Positions 8,235 through 17,054 of a stretch of 64,000 nucleotides of DNA are shown in pieces; positions within the stretch are counted from its first letter, which is position 1, and each line of letters begins with the position of its first letter. A model generated the notes under the pieces. That model was not told where the DNA came from, made no database searches, and was given only the letters and a program-made list of their open reading frames with translations. The stretch lies in assembly GCF_015674855.1 (NCBI RefSeq), contig NZ_JADMLG010000003.1:310001-374000 (forward strand), read 5' to 3'. A program made the position numbers and the translations under genes. This stretch comes from Nocardia bovistercoris (lineage in GTDB: Bacteria; Actinomycetota; Actinomycetes; Mycobacteriales; Mycobacteriaceae).

Positions 8235-8759
8235 ATGACTACTCGTGAAATCGCCGGATTCGCGGCGGCCTATCCCGAATTGAATTACGCCGCCGTCGAT
8301 TACGAATACCTGCGGGCCGTCTCGCAGGCGATGGTGCCCTTCGCCGAGCGTGTCGGCACCGTCGTCACCGAGATCAGCGCCGACCGCGCCGTCGTGGAGA
8401 TCCCCGCGCTGGAATCGGTCCGCAACCACATGGGCACCGTGCACGCGGGCGCGCTGTTCACCGCCGCCGACATCGCGGGCGCGGCCGCCTTCGTCGGCGC
8501 CGCCGCGACCCGGCTGTACACCGTGGAACGGCTGGTGCTGAAGGCGGGCACCGCCTCCTACCGCAAGCCTGCCGTCGGCCGTATCCGCGCGATCGCGACC
8601 GTCGACCTGCGCGAACTGGCCGAGGTGCTCGGCGCGACGGCCTCGGGTCGCTTCGAGCTGTCCGGCAAGGTCGCGTTGCTCGACGACAACGAGGTCGTGG
8701 TCGCGAAGTTCACCTTCGACTACGTGTGCGATGTGGCCATCGTCGAGGAGCGGGCATGA
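8235..8759 (+). CDS. Hotdog-fold thioesterase (PaaI/DUF4442-like)
   Basis: 174 residues. The central helix region NHMGTVHAGALFTAADIAGAAAF matches the HGG/HAG-type hotdog signature of PaaI-like thioesterases, followed by the strands typical of the fold (VLKAGTASYRKPAVGRIRA). It would hydrolyse an acyl thioester. GAGGAATCG before ATG 8235 fixes the start. It lies 9 bp after the acyl-CoA dehydrogenase and overlaps the next hydrolase gene by 4 bp (ATGA), so the three are co-translated. Confidence 0.75.
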   Translation: MTTREIAGFAAAYPELNYAAVDYEYLRAVSQAMVPFAERVGTVVTEISADRAVVEIPALESVRNHMGTVHAGALFTAADIAGAAAFVGAAATRLYTVERLVLKAGTASYRKPAVGRIRAIATVDLRELAEVLGATASGRFELSGKVALLDDNEVVVAKFTFDYVCDVAIVEERA

Positions 8760-9649
8760 CCACGAAGACGCCCGACGCGAAATCGGAGTTCGGGTCGCTG
8801 GAATCGGTGCGCGTGCGGACCTCCGACGAGGTCGTGTTCACCGTGCGCTTCCTGCCCGCCGAAACACCGGACGCACCGGTGGTGCTGATCATCCCGGCCA
8901 TGGCGATGAAGGCGCGCAACTATCTGGCGCTGGCCAAAGCGTTACACGCACAGGGCCTTTCGGTGGCGACCTGCGATCTGCGCGCGCACGGCGAGGCCGC
9001 GCCCGCCCTGGGCGAGCACACCGACTTCGGGTATCGCGAGATGCTCGAGATCGATATGCCCGCGCTCGTCGGCGCGGTGCGCGAACGCTTCCCGTCGGCG
9101 CCGCTGTACCTGTTCGGGCACAGCCTGGGCGGGCAGCTCGCGCTGCTGTTCGCGGCCGCCGAACCCGAGCGGGTCGCCGGGGTGATCACCATCGGCACCG
9201 GCACCGTGTTCTGGTACGCGTTCGGGCCGCGCCGCTGGTTCGAGGCCATCAGCCAGATCCAGTGGATCGGCATGGTCGCGCGCGTGAAGGGCCACTGGCC
9301 GGGCGGCGTGCTGATTCCGGCGCCGATGCCGGGCGGGGTGATGATCGACTGGTCGGTGCACTCGCTGACCAGCTACTACCGGCCGAGGGGCAGCAAGCGC
9401 CGCTACAACGCGCTGCTGTCGCGGATGACGTTGCCGGTGCTGCCGATCTCGCTGTCCGATGATGTGCTCGGGCCGAAGTCGAATGTGGACTTCCTGGTCT
9501 CGCGGATGCCGAAGGCGCGGGTGTCGCGCTGGCATATCGACGAGAACTCCGAGATCGCCAATCGCGACCATTTCCTGTGGACCAAGGATTCCGCGGCCAT
9601 CGCGCGCGTGCTCGGCGCTTGGATCACCGCGGGCGAACTTCCTGCGTGA
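8756..9649 (+). CDS. Alpha/beta hydrolase (serine aminopeptidase-like)
   Basis: 297 residues. The nucleophile elbow is LFGHSLGGQLAL, the early strand and loop read VVLIIPAMAMKARNYL and CDLRAHGEAAP, and a candidate catalytic His lies in SEIANRDHFLWTK. It resembles the serine-aminopeptidase-S33 type of alpha/beta hydrolase; the substrate is unknown. The start overlaps the thioesterase stop (ATGA), which is preferred over the in-frame ATG 30 bp earlier. It is the last gene of the small operon and is followed by a strong palindromic terminator. Confidence 0.75.
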   Translation: MTTKTPDAKSEFGSLESVRVRTSDEVVFTVRFLPAETPDAPVVLIIPAMAMKARNYLALAKALHAQGLSVATCDLRAHGEAAPALGEHTDFGYREMLEIDMPALVGAVRERFPSAPLYLFGHSLGGQLALLFAAAEPERVAGVITIGTGTVFWYAFGPRRWFEAISQIQWIGMVARVKGHWPGGVLIPAPMPGGVMIDWSVHSLTSYYRPRGSKRRYNALLSRMTLPVLPISLSDDVLGPKSNVDFLVSRMPKARVSRWHIDENSEIANRDHFLWTKDSAAIARVLGAWITAGELPA

Positions 9650-9667
9650 GAACGCTTCCGAGAAAGA

Positions 9668-9701
9668 AAGAAGGCGGTCGAGATATCTCGACCGCCTTCT
9701 T
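9668..9701. terminator. 34-bp perfect palindrome, bidirectional terminator
   Basis: AAGAAGGCGGTCGAGAT and its exact complement form a loop-free 34-bp palindrome with A-rich and T-rich ends on both sides. It lies between the convergent hydrolase (stop 9649) and accC (stop 9715), so it can end transcription from either side. Confidence 0.88.
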
Positions 9702-9714
9702 CGTCGTCCGGCGC

Positions 9715-11091
9715 TCAGGAACCCACGGACACGGGCTCGGTGAGGGCGCCGATCAGCGCGGTGTCGTGCTCGGCCGTGACGAAGCGCGGATGGTCGAGGA
9801 CATCGTGCAGGAAACGCGCGGTGGTGGCCACGCCCGCGCCGTCGATCCTGGTCTCGGCCAGCGCTCGACGCATCCGCGTGATCGCCGCGGACCGGTCCTC
9901 ACCCCAGACGATCACCTTCGCCAGCAGCGAATCGTAGTGCGGCGGAATCGTATAACCGGATTCGACGTGGGTGTCGACCCGCACGAACGGGCCGCCGGGC
10001 AGCACGCATTCGGTGAGTGTGCCCGGCGCCGGTGCGAATTCGCGCGCCGGGTCCTCGGCGTTGATCCGGCATTCGATGGCGACCCCGCGCGGCACGGCGA
10101 TGTCGTCGGGCAGATCCAACGGAAGTCCGGCCGCGATCCGCAGCTGCTGGGCGACCAGGTCGATGCCGGTGACCATCTCGGTGACCGGATGTTCCACCTG
10201 GAGGCGGCAATTCACTTCCATGAAGTAGAAGCGGCCCTGCGGGTCGAGCAGGAATTCGAAGGTGCCCGCGCCGACGTAGCCGACCGAGGCCGCGCCGCGC
10301 ACCGCCGTCTCGCCGATCCGCGCGAGGAGTTCGTCGGACAGTCCCGGTGCGGGCGATTCCTCGACCAGCTTCTGGTGGCGGCGTTGCAGCGAGCAGTCGC
10401 GTGCGCCCAGGTGCAGCACCGTGCCGTGGTGATCGGCCAGGATCTGCACCTCGACGTGCCGCGCGGAATCGAGATAGCGCTCCACGTAGAGACGTCCGTC
10501 GCCGAAGACCGCGCTCGCGTTGGCGCGGGTGTCGCGCCAGGCCTGCGCGAAGTCACCGGAGTCGCGCACCACGCGCATCCCGCGACCGCCGCCGCCCGCC
10601 ACGGCCTTGATGATCACCGGGTAGCCGATCTCGTCGGCCAGCGCATTGGCCTCCTCGGCCGAGTCCAGGGGTTCGCGGCTGCCGGGCAACAGCGGCAGCC
10701 CCGCCGCCGACATCAGGGTGCGCGCGGTGGATTTGTCGCCGAGATCGGCCATCACGGCGGCTGGGGCGCCGATGAACACGAACCCCTCGGCCTCGCACAC
10801 CTCGGCGAAATCCGGGTTCTCCGAAAGGAATCCGTATCCGGGGTGGATGGCGTCGGCGCCGGTCGCGCGGGCCGCCTCGACGATCGCGGGAATGTGCAGA
10901 TAGCTGCGCTTGGCGGGGCCGGGTCCGATGCGGTAGGCGCGATCGGCCATGCGCACCGCCGCCGACTCGGCGTCGGCCTCGGAATACACCGCGACGGTGG
11001 CGATCCCGAGTTCGGCGCAGGTGCGGATGATCCGCACGGCGATCTCGCCGCGATTGGCGACGAGCACCGTGCGGATTCCCCCGATGCTCAC
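9715..11091 (-). CDS. accC: Biotin carboxylase subunit of acetyl-CoA carboxylase
   Basis: 458 residues, the usual length of stand-alone AccC. N-terminal VLVANRGEIAVRIIRTCAELG, the ATP-grasp glycine loop KAVAGGGGRGMRVV, the active-site segment FYFMEVNCRLQVEHPVTEMVTG, and GVAIECRINAEDP are all present. It carboxylates biotin on AccB using ATP and bicarbonate. It starts at a GTG overlapping the accB stop (GTGA) and is the last gene of the 24-kb minus-strand synthase run. Actinobacteria usually carry a fused biotin carboxylase-BCCP alpha chain for acyl-CoA carboxylases, so this separate subunit looks like a pathway-specific malonyl-CoA supply. Confidence 0.93.
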   Translation of the reverse strand: MSIGGIRTVLVANRGEIAVRIIRTCAELGIATVAVYSEADAESAAVRMADRAYRIGPGPAKRSYLHIPAIVEAARATGADAIHPGYGFLSENPDFAEVCEAEGFVFIGAPAAVMADLGDKSTARTLMSAAGLPLLPGSREPLDSAEEANALADEIGYPVIIKAVAGGGGRGMRVVRDSGDFAQAWRDTRANASAVFGDGRLYVERYLDSARHVEVQILADHHGTVLHLGARDCSLQRRHQKLVEESPAPGLSDELLARIGETAVRGAASVGYVGAGTFEFLLDPQGRFYFMEVNCRLQVEHPVTEMVTGIDLVAQQLRIAAGLPLDLPDDIAVPRGVAIECRINAEDPAREFAPAPGTLTECVLPGGPFVRVDTHVESGYTIPPHYDSLLAKVIVWGEDRSAAITRMRRALAETRIDGAGVATTARFLHDVLDHPRFVTAEHDTALIGALTEPVSVGS

Positions 11092-11645
11092 CGGACCGCC
11101 TCGAGCCGCAGCAGCGGCGCGCCGTATTCCACGGCTTCGCCGTTCTCGACGAGGAATTCCAGCACCCGGCCCGCGGCGGACGCGGTCACCGGGATCATGA
11201 GTTTCATCGCCTCGACGATGCCGACCTGCTGACCGGTGCGCACCGGGTCGCCTTCGGTGACGAACGGGGCCGCGCCGGGTTCGGGCAGCCGGTAGAAGAC
11301 GCCGACGGTCTCGGCGGTGACGACGAAAGTATCGGCGTCGGAGACGGATTCGGCTGGTTCGGCGGGCGCCGCGCCGTTGCTCCGGCTGTGGCCGTTGCCG
11401 TTACCGTTGCCGTTGGTGCCGTTCTTCGCGGCGTCGTCGAGTTGTTCCGAGGTGGCGACGCTCGCGGCGCCGTTGCCGTTCCAGCTGATTCGCAGCGAGA
11501 CCGGGCCGTTGACGAGGGTCACCGAACTGGGCGCGGTGGCGTCGCGCACCGTCAGCGCGTGCCTGGACAGAATGGTGAGCGCCGCATCGGCGTCGGACGG
11601 GTTCAGGGCACGGCCGACCGGTTCGGTGGCCACGGACTCGCTCAT
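11088..11645 (-). CDS. accB: Biotin carboxyl carrier protein
   Basis: 185 residues. The C-terminal biotinyl domain carries the canonical VEAMKLM with the biotin-accepting Lys148. Before it comes an Ala-Pro and Asn-Gly-rich linker ([12 protein letters not shown], residues 75-86), and the N-terminal 60 residues contain VSLRISWNG as in other AccB proteins. It shuttles carboxybiotin between AccC and AccDA. AGGAG lies just before ATG 11645, which overlaps the accDA stop by 4 bp (ATGA). Confidence 0.92.
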   Translation of the reverse strand: MSESVATEPVGRALNPSDADAALTILSRHALTVRDATAPSSVTLVNGPVSLRISWNGNGAASVATSEQLDDAAKNGTNGNGNGNGHSRSNGAAPAEPAESVSDADTFVVTAETVGVFYRLPEPGAAPFVTEGDPVRTGQQVGIVEAMKLMIPVTASAAGRVLEFLVENGEAVEYGAPLLRLEAVR

Positions 11646-13318
11646 TGAAACTCCTGTGTCGGTCGGTTCGTGCCGAAGGCGCGGAATCTGTGGTGACGCC
11701 GCGCGAGCAGTTCGGGTGCGGCCAGCGGTTCGAATCCGAGGAGACTGTGCCGCAGCACTTCTCGGAGGTTCGCCGCCGCGGCGGACGGGTCGCGGTGTGC
11801 GCCGCCCTCGGGTTCGCCGATCACGCCGTCGGCGACGCGCAGCCGCAGCAGCGAGGTCGAGTCGACGCGCAGGGCCGCGGCGGCGCGCGGTGCGGACGCG
11901 GCGTCCTTCCACAGGATGGACGCGCACCCTTCGGGGCTGATGACCGAATACCAGGCGTTCTCCAGCACCAGCACCGTGTCGGCCACCGACAGCGCGAGCG
12001 CGCCGCCGCTGCCGCCCTCCCCAGTGACCACCGTGATCACCGGAACCGGCAGTCCCGCCAGCAGTTTCAGGTTCTCGGCGATGGCGACCGCCTGGCCCTG
12101 CTCCTCGGCCTCGATGCCTGGATAGGCGCCCGCGGTGTCCACCAGCGCGATGACCGGCAGGCCGAGCTTCGCCGCGAGCCGCAGCAGGCGCGCGGATTTG
12201 CGGTAGCCCGCCGGACTCGGCATGCCGAAGTTGCGGCGACGCAGTTCCTCGGCGCTGTGGCCCTTCTGGGTGCCGACCACCACCACCGGGACGCCGTCGA
12301 GGCGCGCGAGTCCGGTGATCATGGCCGGGCAGTCCGCCGACATCCGGTCCCCGTGCAGTTCGACGAATTCCTCGAAGGCGGTGTTCAGGTAGTCCAGGGT
12401 GGTCGGACGACCCAATTCCCTTGCCGTGCGCACCGATCGCCACGGATCACGCTCGGCCGGGTCGTCGAGCAGCGGCGGGCGGGCGTCGGATCTCGGGATG
12501 CGCCTGCCGCGATCGGCGGCCATGGCCAGCAGCCGCGCCAGGCGTTCGCGCAGCGCGGAACGGTGGCAGATCATGTCGACGATGCCGTGCTCGACCAGGA
12601 ATTCCGCGGTCTGGAAGCCGGGCGGCAGGGTCTGGCCGATGGTCTGGCTGATGACGCGCGGACCGGCGAAACCCAGCCTGGCCTTCGGTTCGGCGATGAT
12701 GATGTCGGTGCTCGTCGCATAGGAGGCCGCGACGCCGCCGTAGGTGGGGTCGGTGATCACCGAGATCGTCAGGATGCCCGCGTCGTCGAGCGCGCGCAGG
12801 GCCTGACTGGTCTTGGCCATCTGCATGAGCGCGATGATGCCCTCCTGCATGCGCGCGCCGCCGGAGGCCGACACGATCACCAGCGGCGTCCGGTCGGCCA
12901 GCGCCGCCTCGGCCGCGGTGGTGACGGCCTCGCCGACCGCGGCGCCGAGACTGCCGCCGAGAAAGCGAAAATCCATGGCGGCCACGACAACCCCCGCACC
13001 GTCGATGGCGCCGCGCGCGCACCGGAAGCCGTCCACCATCCCGGTCTGGGCGCGGGCCTGCGCGAGCCGCTCCGGGTAGGGGCGGGAATCTGTGAATTCC
13101 AGTGGGTCGGCGACGGTTTCGGCGACCGTCAGGATCTCGACGGAGTCCGGGTCGAGCAGCGCCGCGATGCGCTGCTCGGCGGTGAGCGCGCCGTGACCGT
13201 CGCATTCGGGGCAGATCCGGCCCGCGCGCTCGTAGCGCTTGGCGTAGACGATCGCGCCGCAGGCGGCGCACAGCAGCCACGCGGTCCCGGTCGCCGCGCC
13301 GGATTCGAGTGTGGTCAT
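11642..13318 (-). CDS. accDA: Acetyl-CoA carboxylase carboxyltransferase, fused beta and alpha subunits
   Basis: 558 residues combining AccD (about 1-290) and AccA (about 300-558). The beta half begins with a zinc ribbon, CAAC and CPEC separated by about 17 residues, and contains [12 protein letters not shown]. The alpha half contains [26 protein letters not shown]-like [19 protein letters not shown], and [13 protein letters not shown], which form the acetyl-CoA/carboxybiotin site. It transfers CO2 from AccB to acetyl-CoA to give malonyl-CoA, the extender unit for the adjacent synthase. ATG 13318 overlaps the stop of the enoyl reductase gene; the frame is open much further upstream, but that part is a shadow. 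Confidence 0.93.
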   Translation of the reverse strand: MTTLESGAATGTAWLLCAACGAIVYAKRYERAGRICPECDGHGALTAEQRIAALLDPDSVEILTVAETVADPLEFTDSRPYPERLAQARAQTGMVDGFRCARGAIDGAGVVVAAMDFRFLGGSLGAAVGEAVTTAAEAALADRTPLVIVSASGGARMQEGIIALMQMAKTSQALRALDDAGILTISVITDPTYGGVAASYATSTDIIIAEPKARLGFAGPRVISQTIGQTLPPGFQTAEFLVEHGIVDMICHRSALRERLARLLAMAADRGRRIPRSDARPPLLDDPAERDPWRSVRTARELGRPTTLDYLNTAFEEFVELHGDRMSADCPAMITGLARLDGVPVVVVGTQKGHSAEELRRRNFGMPSPAGYRKSARLLRLAAKLGLPVIALVDTAGAYPGIEAEEQGQAVAIAENLKLLAGLPVPVITVVTGEGGSGGALALSVADTVLVLENAWYSVISPEGCASILWKDAASAPRAAAALRVDSTSLLRLRVADGVIGEPEGGAHRDPSAAAANLREVLRHSLLGFEPLAAPELLARRHHRFRAFGTNRPTQEFQ

Positions 13319-14883
13319 CGTTCCTCGCTGGGTCGTGGCTCGAAACGGGCGATCACGGCGGGTAGCCGCACGCCCGCGGTGCGCAGTTGCGCCACGCGGG
13401 TGAGATAGGCGGCGCCCGACATCAACTGGTCGGCGATATCGGCGACCGTGCGATGGCGCGGCTCGGCCAGATAGGTGCCCGCCGCCCAGCTGTTGAACGC
13501 GCCCATCGCCGGGCCGCACCAGATCTGGTAGTCGGCGGCGCGTTCGGCGACGCCGCGAATGCTCCACCCCGACGACAGGCCGAGATACCAGCGGAAGATC
13601 AACGCCATCTTGCGCTTGGGATCCTCGGCGGCGCCGATCAATTGGGCCGGATCGCGTTCGGTGAAGAAGGCGACGCAGTCCTGCCAGACATCCTCGGTCG
13701 GGCGGCGGAAGACCGTCGACTCCAGATCGGAGCGCAGGGCGTCGGGCAGCGCGTGCAGACCGTCGAATTCGCGGTAGGTGTCGTAGAGCCGGTGCGCGCG
13801 GGCGGCGAACATGGTGCCGCGCCGCAACACCTGCACCTGCACGCCGAGTTCGAACATGTCCGAGGACGGCGCCATCGCGCAGTCCGCGAAATCCGCGGTC
13901 GCCAAGAGTTTCTTGGTGGTCTCGGACTGATCGGCCTCGCGCGCGGCCTGATTCACCGAACCGGTGACCACGTAGGCCGCGCCGAGGGCGAAGGCCGCGG
14001 CCGCGGCCGCGGGGGTGCCGATGCCGCCCGCCGCGCCGACCCGGACCGCCGCGGCGGCGGGCACGGTCACGGCGACCCGGTCGCGGGCGGCGACGAGTTC
14101 GGGGAGCAGCACGGTCAGCGGACGCCGGTCGGTGTGGCCGCCGGAGTCGGCCTCGGCGGTCAGATCGTCGGCCATGGGCACCCGCTCGGCCAGGCGCGCC
14201 TGTTCGGCGGTGATATCGCCCGCCTCGACCAACGCGCGCAGCAGGGGCGCGGGCGCGGGCCGCAGGAACACCTCGGCCACCTCGACGCGCGACACCTTGG
14301 CGATCACCCGGTGACCCACCCGCACTCCCCCGTCCGGGGCCGCGGTGAGGCCGGCGGCGCGGTAGCGGACCACCTCGGGAGTCAAGGACATGAACGCCGA
14401 CGCCTCGACACAGCGAATACCGTGGCGCAGGCAGGAATCGACGATCGCGCGCTCCAGCGCCGACTCCGACGGGCTGTGGATCAGGTTGCACGCGAACGGG
14501 CGGTCGCCGAGGTCGCGAGCCAGGCCCGCCAGCGCGGAGTCAACGATCGCGGGAGTGACACCAGCCGCGCCGTAGGAGGCGAGGTAGCCCGCCCGCGACA
14601 TCGCCGACACCAGCGCCGTCGAGGCGATGCCGTTGGCCATGGCGCCCGCGGCGTAGGCGGCGCGCACCCCGTGCGCGGCGCGGAAACCGCTGTCGCCCAG
14701 ACGCTCCGGCGGGAGCGGGCCGACCGCGGCCAGGACCTGCGCGCGCGCCGCCACCGTGTCGTCGGCGGTGGCGGCGACGCGACCGTCGTGCCGGATGATC
14801 CAGCACGGACTATTCGTATCACGAAGCAGCGCAGCGATTTCCGCAGCCGTCTCGGCGATCGCGATGGTCTGCGAGGTGGTCAT
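13315..14883 (-). CDS. pfaD: PfaD-type trans-acting enoyl reductase (FMN, 2-nitropropane-dioxygenase fold)
   Basis: 522 residues, close to PfaD of PUFA synthases. Such proteins reduce enoyl-ACP intermediates in trans. Recognisable segments: [88 protein letters not shown] (flavin phosphate-binding region), [18 protein letters not shown] and [19 protein letters not shown]. The start at 14883 overlaps the stop of the double-dehydratase gene (ATGA). Order and overlaps place it in one transcript with the megasynthase. Confidence 0.9.
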   Translation of the reverse strand: MTTSQTIAIAETAAEIAALLRDTNSPCWIIRHDGRVAATADDTVAARAQVLAAVGPLPPERLGDSGFRAAHGVRAAYAAGAMANGIASTALVSAMSRAGYLASYGAAGVTPAIVDSALAGLARDLGDRPFACNLIHSPSESALERAIVDSCLRHGIRCVEASAFMSLTPEVVRYRAAGLTAAPDGGVRVGHRVIAKVSRVEVAEVFLRPAPAPLLRALVEAGDITAEQARLAERVPMADDLTAEADSGGHTDRRPLTVLLPELVAARDRVAVTVPAAAAVRVGAAGGIGTPAAAAAAFALGAAYVVTGSVNQAAREADQSETTKKLLATADFADCAMAPSSDMFELGVQVQVLRRGTMFAARAHRLYDTYREFDGLHALPDALRSDLESTVFRRPTEDVWQDCVAFFTERDPAQLIGAAEDPKRKMALIFRWYLGLSSGWSIRGVAERAADYQIWCGPAMGAFNSWAAGTYLAEPRHRTVADIADQLMSGAAYLTRVAQLRTAGVRLPAVIARFEPRPSEER

Positions 14884-17054
14884 CGCGAAGCCTTCCGGTC
14901 GACGAGTTCGATGGCGAGGTCGATGAGTTCGTAGATGCGCAGGCCAGGCTTCCACAGCGAACCGTCCACGGTGACGACGACGCCGTGCGGCTCGCGGCGC
15001 ACCGACTTGACGTGCGCCTCGAGTTCCACGGTGCCGTCGGAGGGCAGGAACTGGCCGCGGTAGCGCCAGCTGAACGCGATGTCGCGCGGGATGCGGAACA
15101 CCGGATCGGCCATGGTGTCGGCGAAACCGGCGTCGATCATCCACTCCTGTACGGCGTGGATCACCGACTCGACGCCGAGCGAGCCGGGAATCACCGGGTC
15201 GAGGTGGAAGTGGCGGGCGAAATACCAGTCCGACGGGTCGATGGTGCGCAGCGAATGCAGGTAGCCCGCGCCGTGTTCGCCGCCGCCGTCGACCACCGTG
15301 ACCCGGTCGATCAGGGTCAGGTTCCGGCGCGCGCACAGCGGTGCGGACGGGTCGGCCCGGCGGGCGGCCACGTCGATCTCGCGCACCGCGGCGCCCGAAT
15401 GCTCGGCCAGCCAGCTCGGTTTCGTCCGGCCCGCGTCCAGGCCGGTCTGGTTGGCCAGGGCCTGATCGCTGAAGTAGCCGAACATGGTCTCGCCGACGTA
15501 GAACGGTTCGCCGTCCACGCTCAGGGTGTAGTCGAAGGTCTGGAGTGAGGAGCCGGGCAGGATCGTGGTGGACAGCAGTCGCGAGGACTGTTCGATCGTC
15601 TTGTCGCGCAGATCGATCTGCCGCAGCACGGTCGCCTTGCCGCCCAGGTTGCGCAGGCTCAGCGTGGTGCCGGGCTGGGTGAGCGTCGGCCCCGCGTAGT
15701 AGCCCATGAGCAGCGCCGCCTGTAGGGAGGTCTCCATGTAGACGAAATGCGGCATGGAGTCATTGGCGGTGTCGGCGTAGTACCACGAGTCGGCGGGCGA
15801 ATCGTATTCCGAGGTGTAGGCGGCCGAGTCCAATCGGCCACGCGCGCCGTCGAAATCGAGCACACGGTCGACGAGCAGCAGTCCGCCGGTGGGCAGTCGG
15901 GTCGCGCGCACGCCGGTGTACTCGGCGAATTCCGGGCCCATGGCGATGGTCTGATCTCCGCGCGAGAGGTGGACCATGTGGAATTCGTTGAGCAGCAGGC
16001 CGTTCGCGGCCTCGCCCGGTCCCACGGAGGTCCCGTCGCGCTCCACCACCGCCACCGACACCTCGAGTGCGGTCGCCGTGCCCGCCACCCGGACGACACC
16101 GGTGACGTGCGGGCGCGGCACGAGATCGATTCGGCCGACGAGCAATTCGAGGACGCCGGATCCGACGCTCGGCTCGGTCGTCGGATCCGAGCTCGCCGCC
16201 GCGACCAGGTCGCCGCGTGACAGACCCAGATGCATGCCGGTGAACAGCGCGAACACCTCGGCGGCCTGCACGGCCGCCGCACGCGGGTCGCCGTCGAATC
16301 CGGCGACCAACCTGCCCTTGCCATCGCCGCCGCGCAGTTCGATCGACTCGACGTCGGTGAGCGTCAGCGGTTCCGTGCTCGCGAGGCGTGCCACGCCGGG
16401 TTCGGTGCCGCGACGGTGACTCGGGCCGAAGACGCCCGCGATATCGCCGTCCGCGAGGCGGTGCAGCGCCTCGGAATCGAGGCGGGTCACCGAGGTTCGT
16501 GCGAGCGGTTTGAACGCGGGTTCCGGTGCGGGAGTGACAAGTCCGGCCGTGGGCGTGACACTCGAGGTCGCAGGCCGAACCGCCGCGGTGGTCGAGGCCG
16601 CGGACCGCTCGGCCGCACCTCGACCATTGGTCACCTCTCGGCCGCTACCCGCACGCGAAGACGCTGTCGGCTCGAAGACCGCCGTGCTCTCCGATCTCAC
16701 GGTCCCGGCAAAGGTGGCGAGCGCCTCCGAGACGACGGGGAGGGGCGGCTCGGCCGGGGCGAGGGCCGCGCGGCGCAGGATGGCGCGTTGGATGGCGACC
16801 TGGGCGGCCAGGGTCGCACGGTGCGCGGCTACCACGCCTGCTCGGATCTCGCCGATCGCCGCGCGGACTCGGGGGTCGCCCGCCTCGGGTGCGGTGTGGG
16901 CAGTCCGGGCAGGTGACGAGTGGGTGGGCACCGCGGGTGCGGTGTCCGGGTGCGCTGCCGGGGCCGGACTCGCCGGGGCGAGGGGCGCCGGTTCGGGAGT
17001 GCGGGTCGCGGCGAGCGCGTCGAAGGGGATTCCGTCGAAGTCGAGAACTGTCAT
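14880..17054 (-). CDS. PfaC-like protein with two FabA-type dehydratase regions, lacking KS and CLF
   Basis: 724 residues against roughly 2000 for canonical PfaC, which is KS-CLF-DH-DH. Residues 1-230 are an Ala/Pro/Thr-rich linker with a helical stretch at about 60-100 (RVRAAIGEIRAGVVAAHRA). The first hotdog unit has DSWYYADTANDSMPHFVYME followed by TSLQAALLMGYY, as in the first PfaC dehydratase region. The second has DWYFARHFHLDPVIPGSLG with likely catalytic His615 or His617. It should dehydrate or isomerise 3-hydroxyacyl intermediates. ATG 17054 overlaps the megasynthase stop (ATGA). No second KS or chain-length factor exists elsewhere in the window. Confidence 0.85.
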   Translation of the reverse strand: MTVLDFDGIPFDALAATRTPEPAPLAPASPAPAAHPDTAPAVPTHSSPARTAHTAPEAGDPRVRAAIGEIRAGVVAAHRATLAAQVAIQRAILRRAALAPAEPPLPVVSEALATFAGTVRSESTAVFEPTASSRAGSGREVTNGRGAAERSAASTTAAVRPATSSVTPTAGLVTPAPEPAFKPLARTSVTRLDSEALHRLADGDIAGVFGPSHRRGTEPGVARLASTEPLTLTDVESIELRGGDGKGRLVAGFDGDPRAAAVQAAEVFALFTGMHLGLSRGDLVAAASSDPTTEPSVGSGVLELLVGRIDLVPRPHVTGVVRVAGTATALEVSVAVVERDGTSVGPGEAANGLLLNEFHMVHLSRGDQTIAMGPEFAEYTGVRATRLPTGGLLLVDRVLDFDGARGRLDSAAYTSEYDSPADSWYYADTANDSMPHFVYMETSLQAALLMGYYAGPTLTQPGTTLSLRNLGGKATVLRQIDLRDKTIEQSSRLLSTTILPGSSLQTFDYTLSVDGEPFYVGETMFGYFSDQALANQTGLDAGRTKPSWLAEHSGAAVREIDVAARRADPSAPLCARRNLTLIDRVTVVDGGGEHGAGYLHSLRTIDPSDWYFARHFHLDPVIPGSLGVESVIHAVQEWMIDAGFADTMADPVFRIPRDIAFSWRYRGQFLPSDGTVELEAHVKSVRREPHGVVVTVDGSLWKPGLRIYELIDLAIELVDRKASR

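Noticed and set aside
11642..14491. 949-residue open frame extending the AccDA fusion upstream
   Set aside because: Only the part after ATG 13318 has AccD/AccA motifs; the rest is Arg/Gly/Pro-rich antiphase reading of the pfaD gene, which is itself clearly coding.
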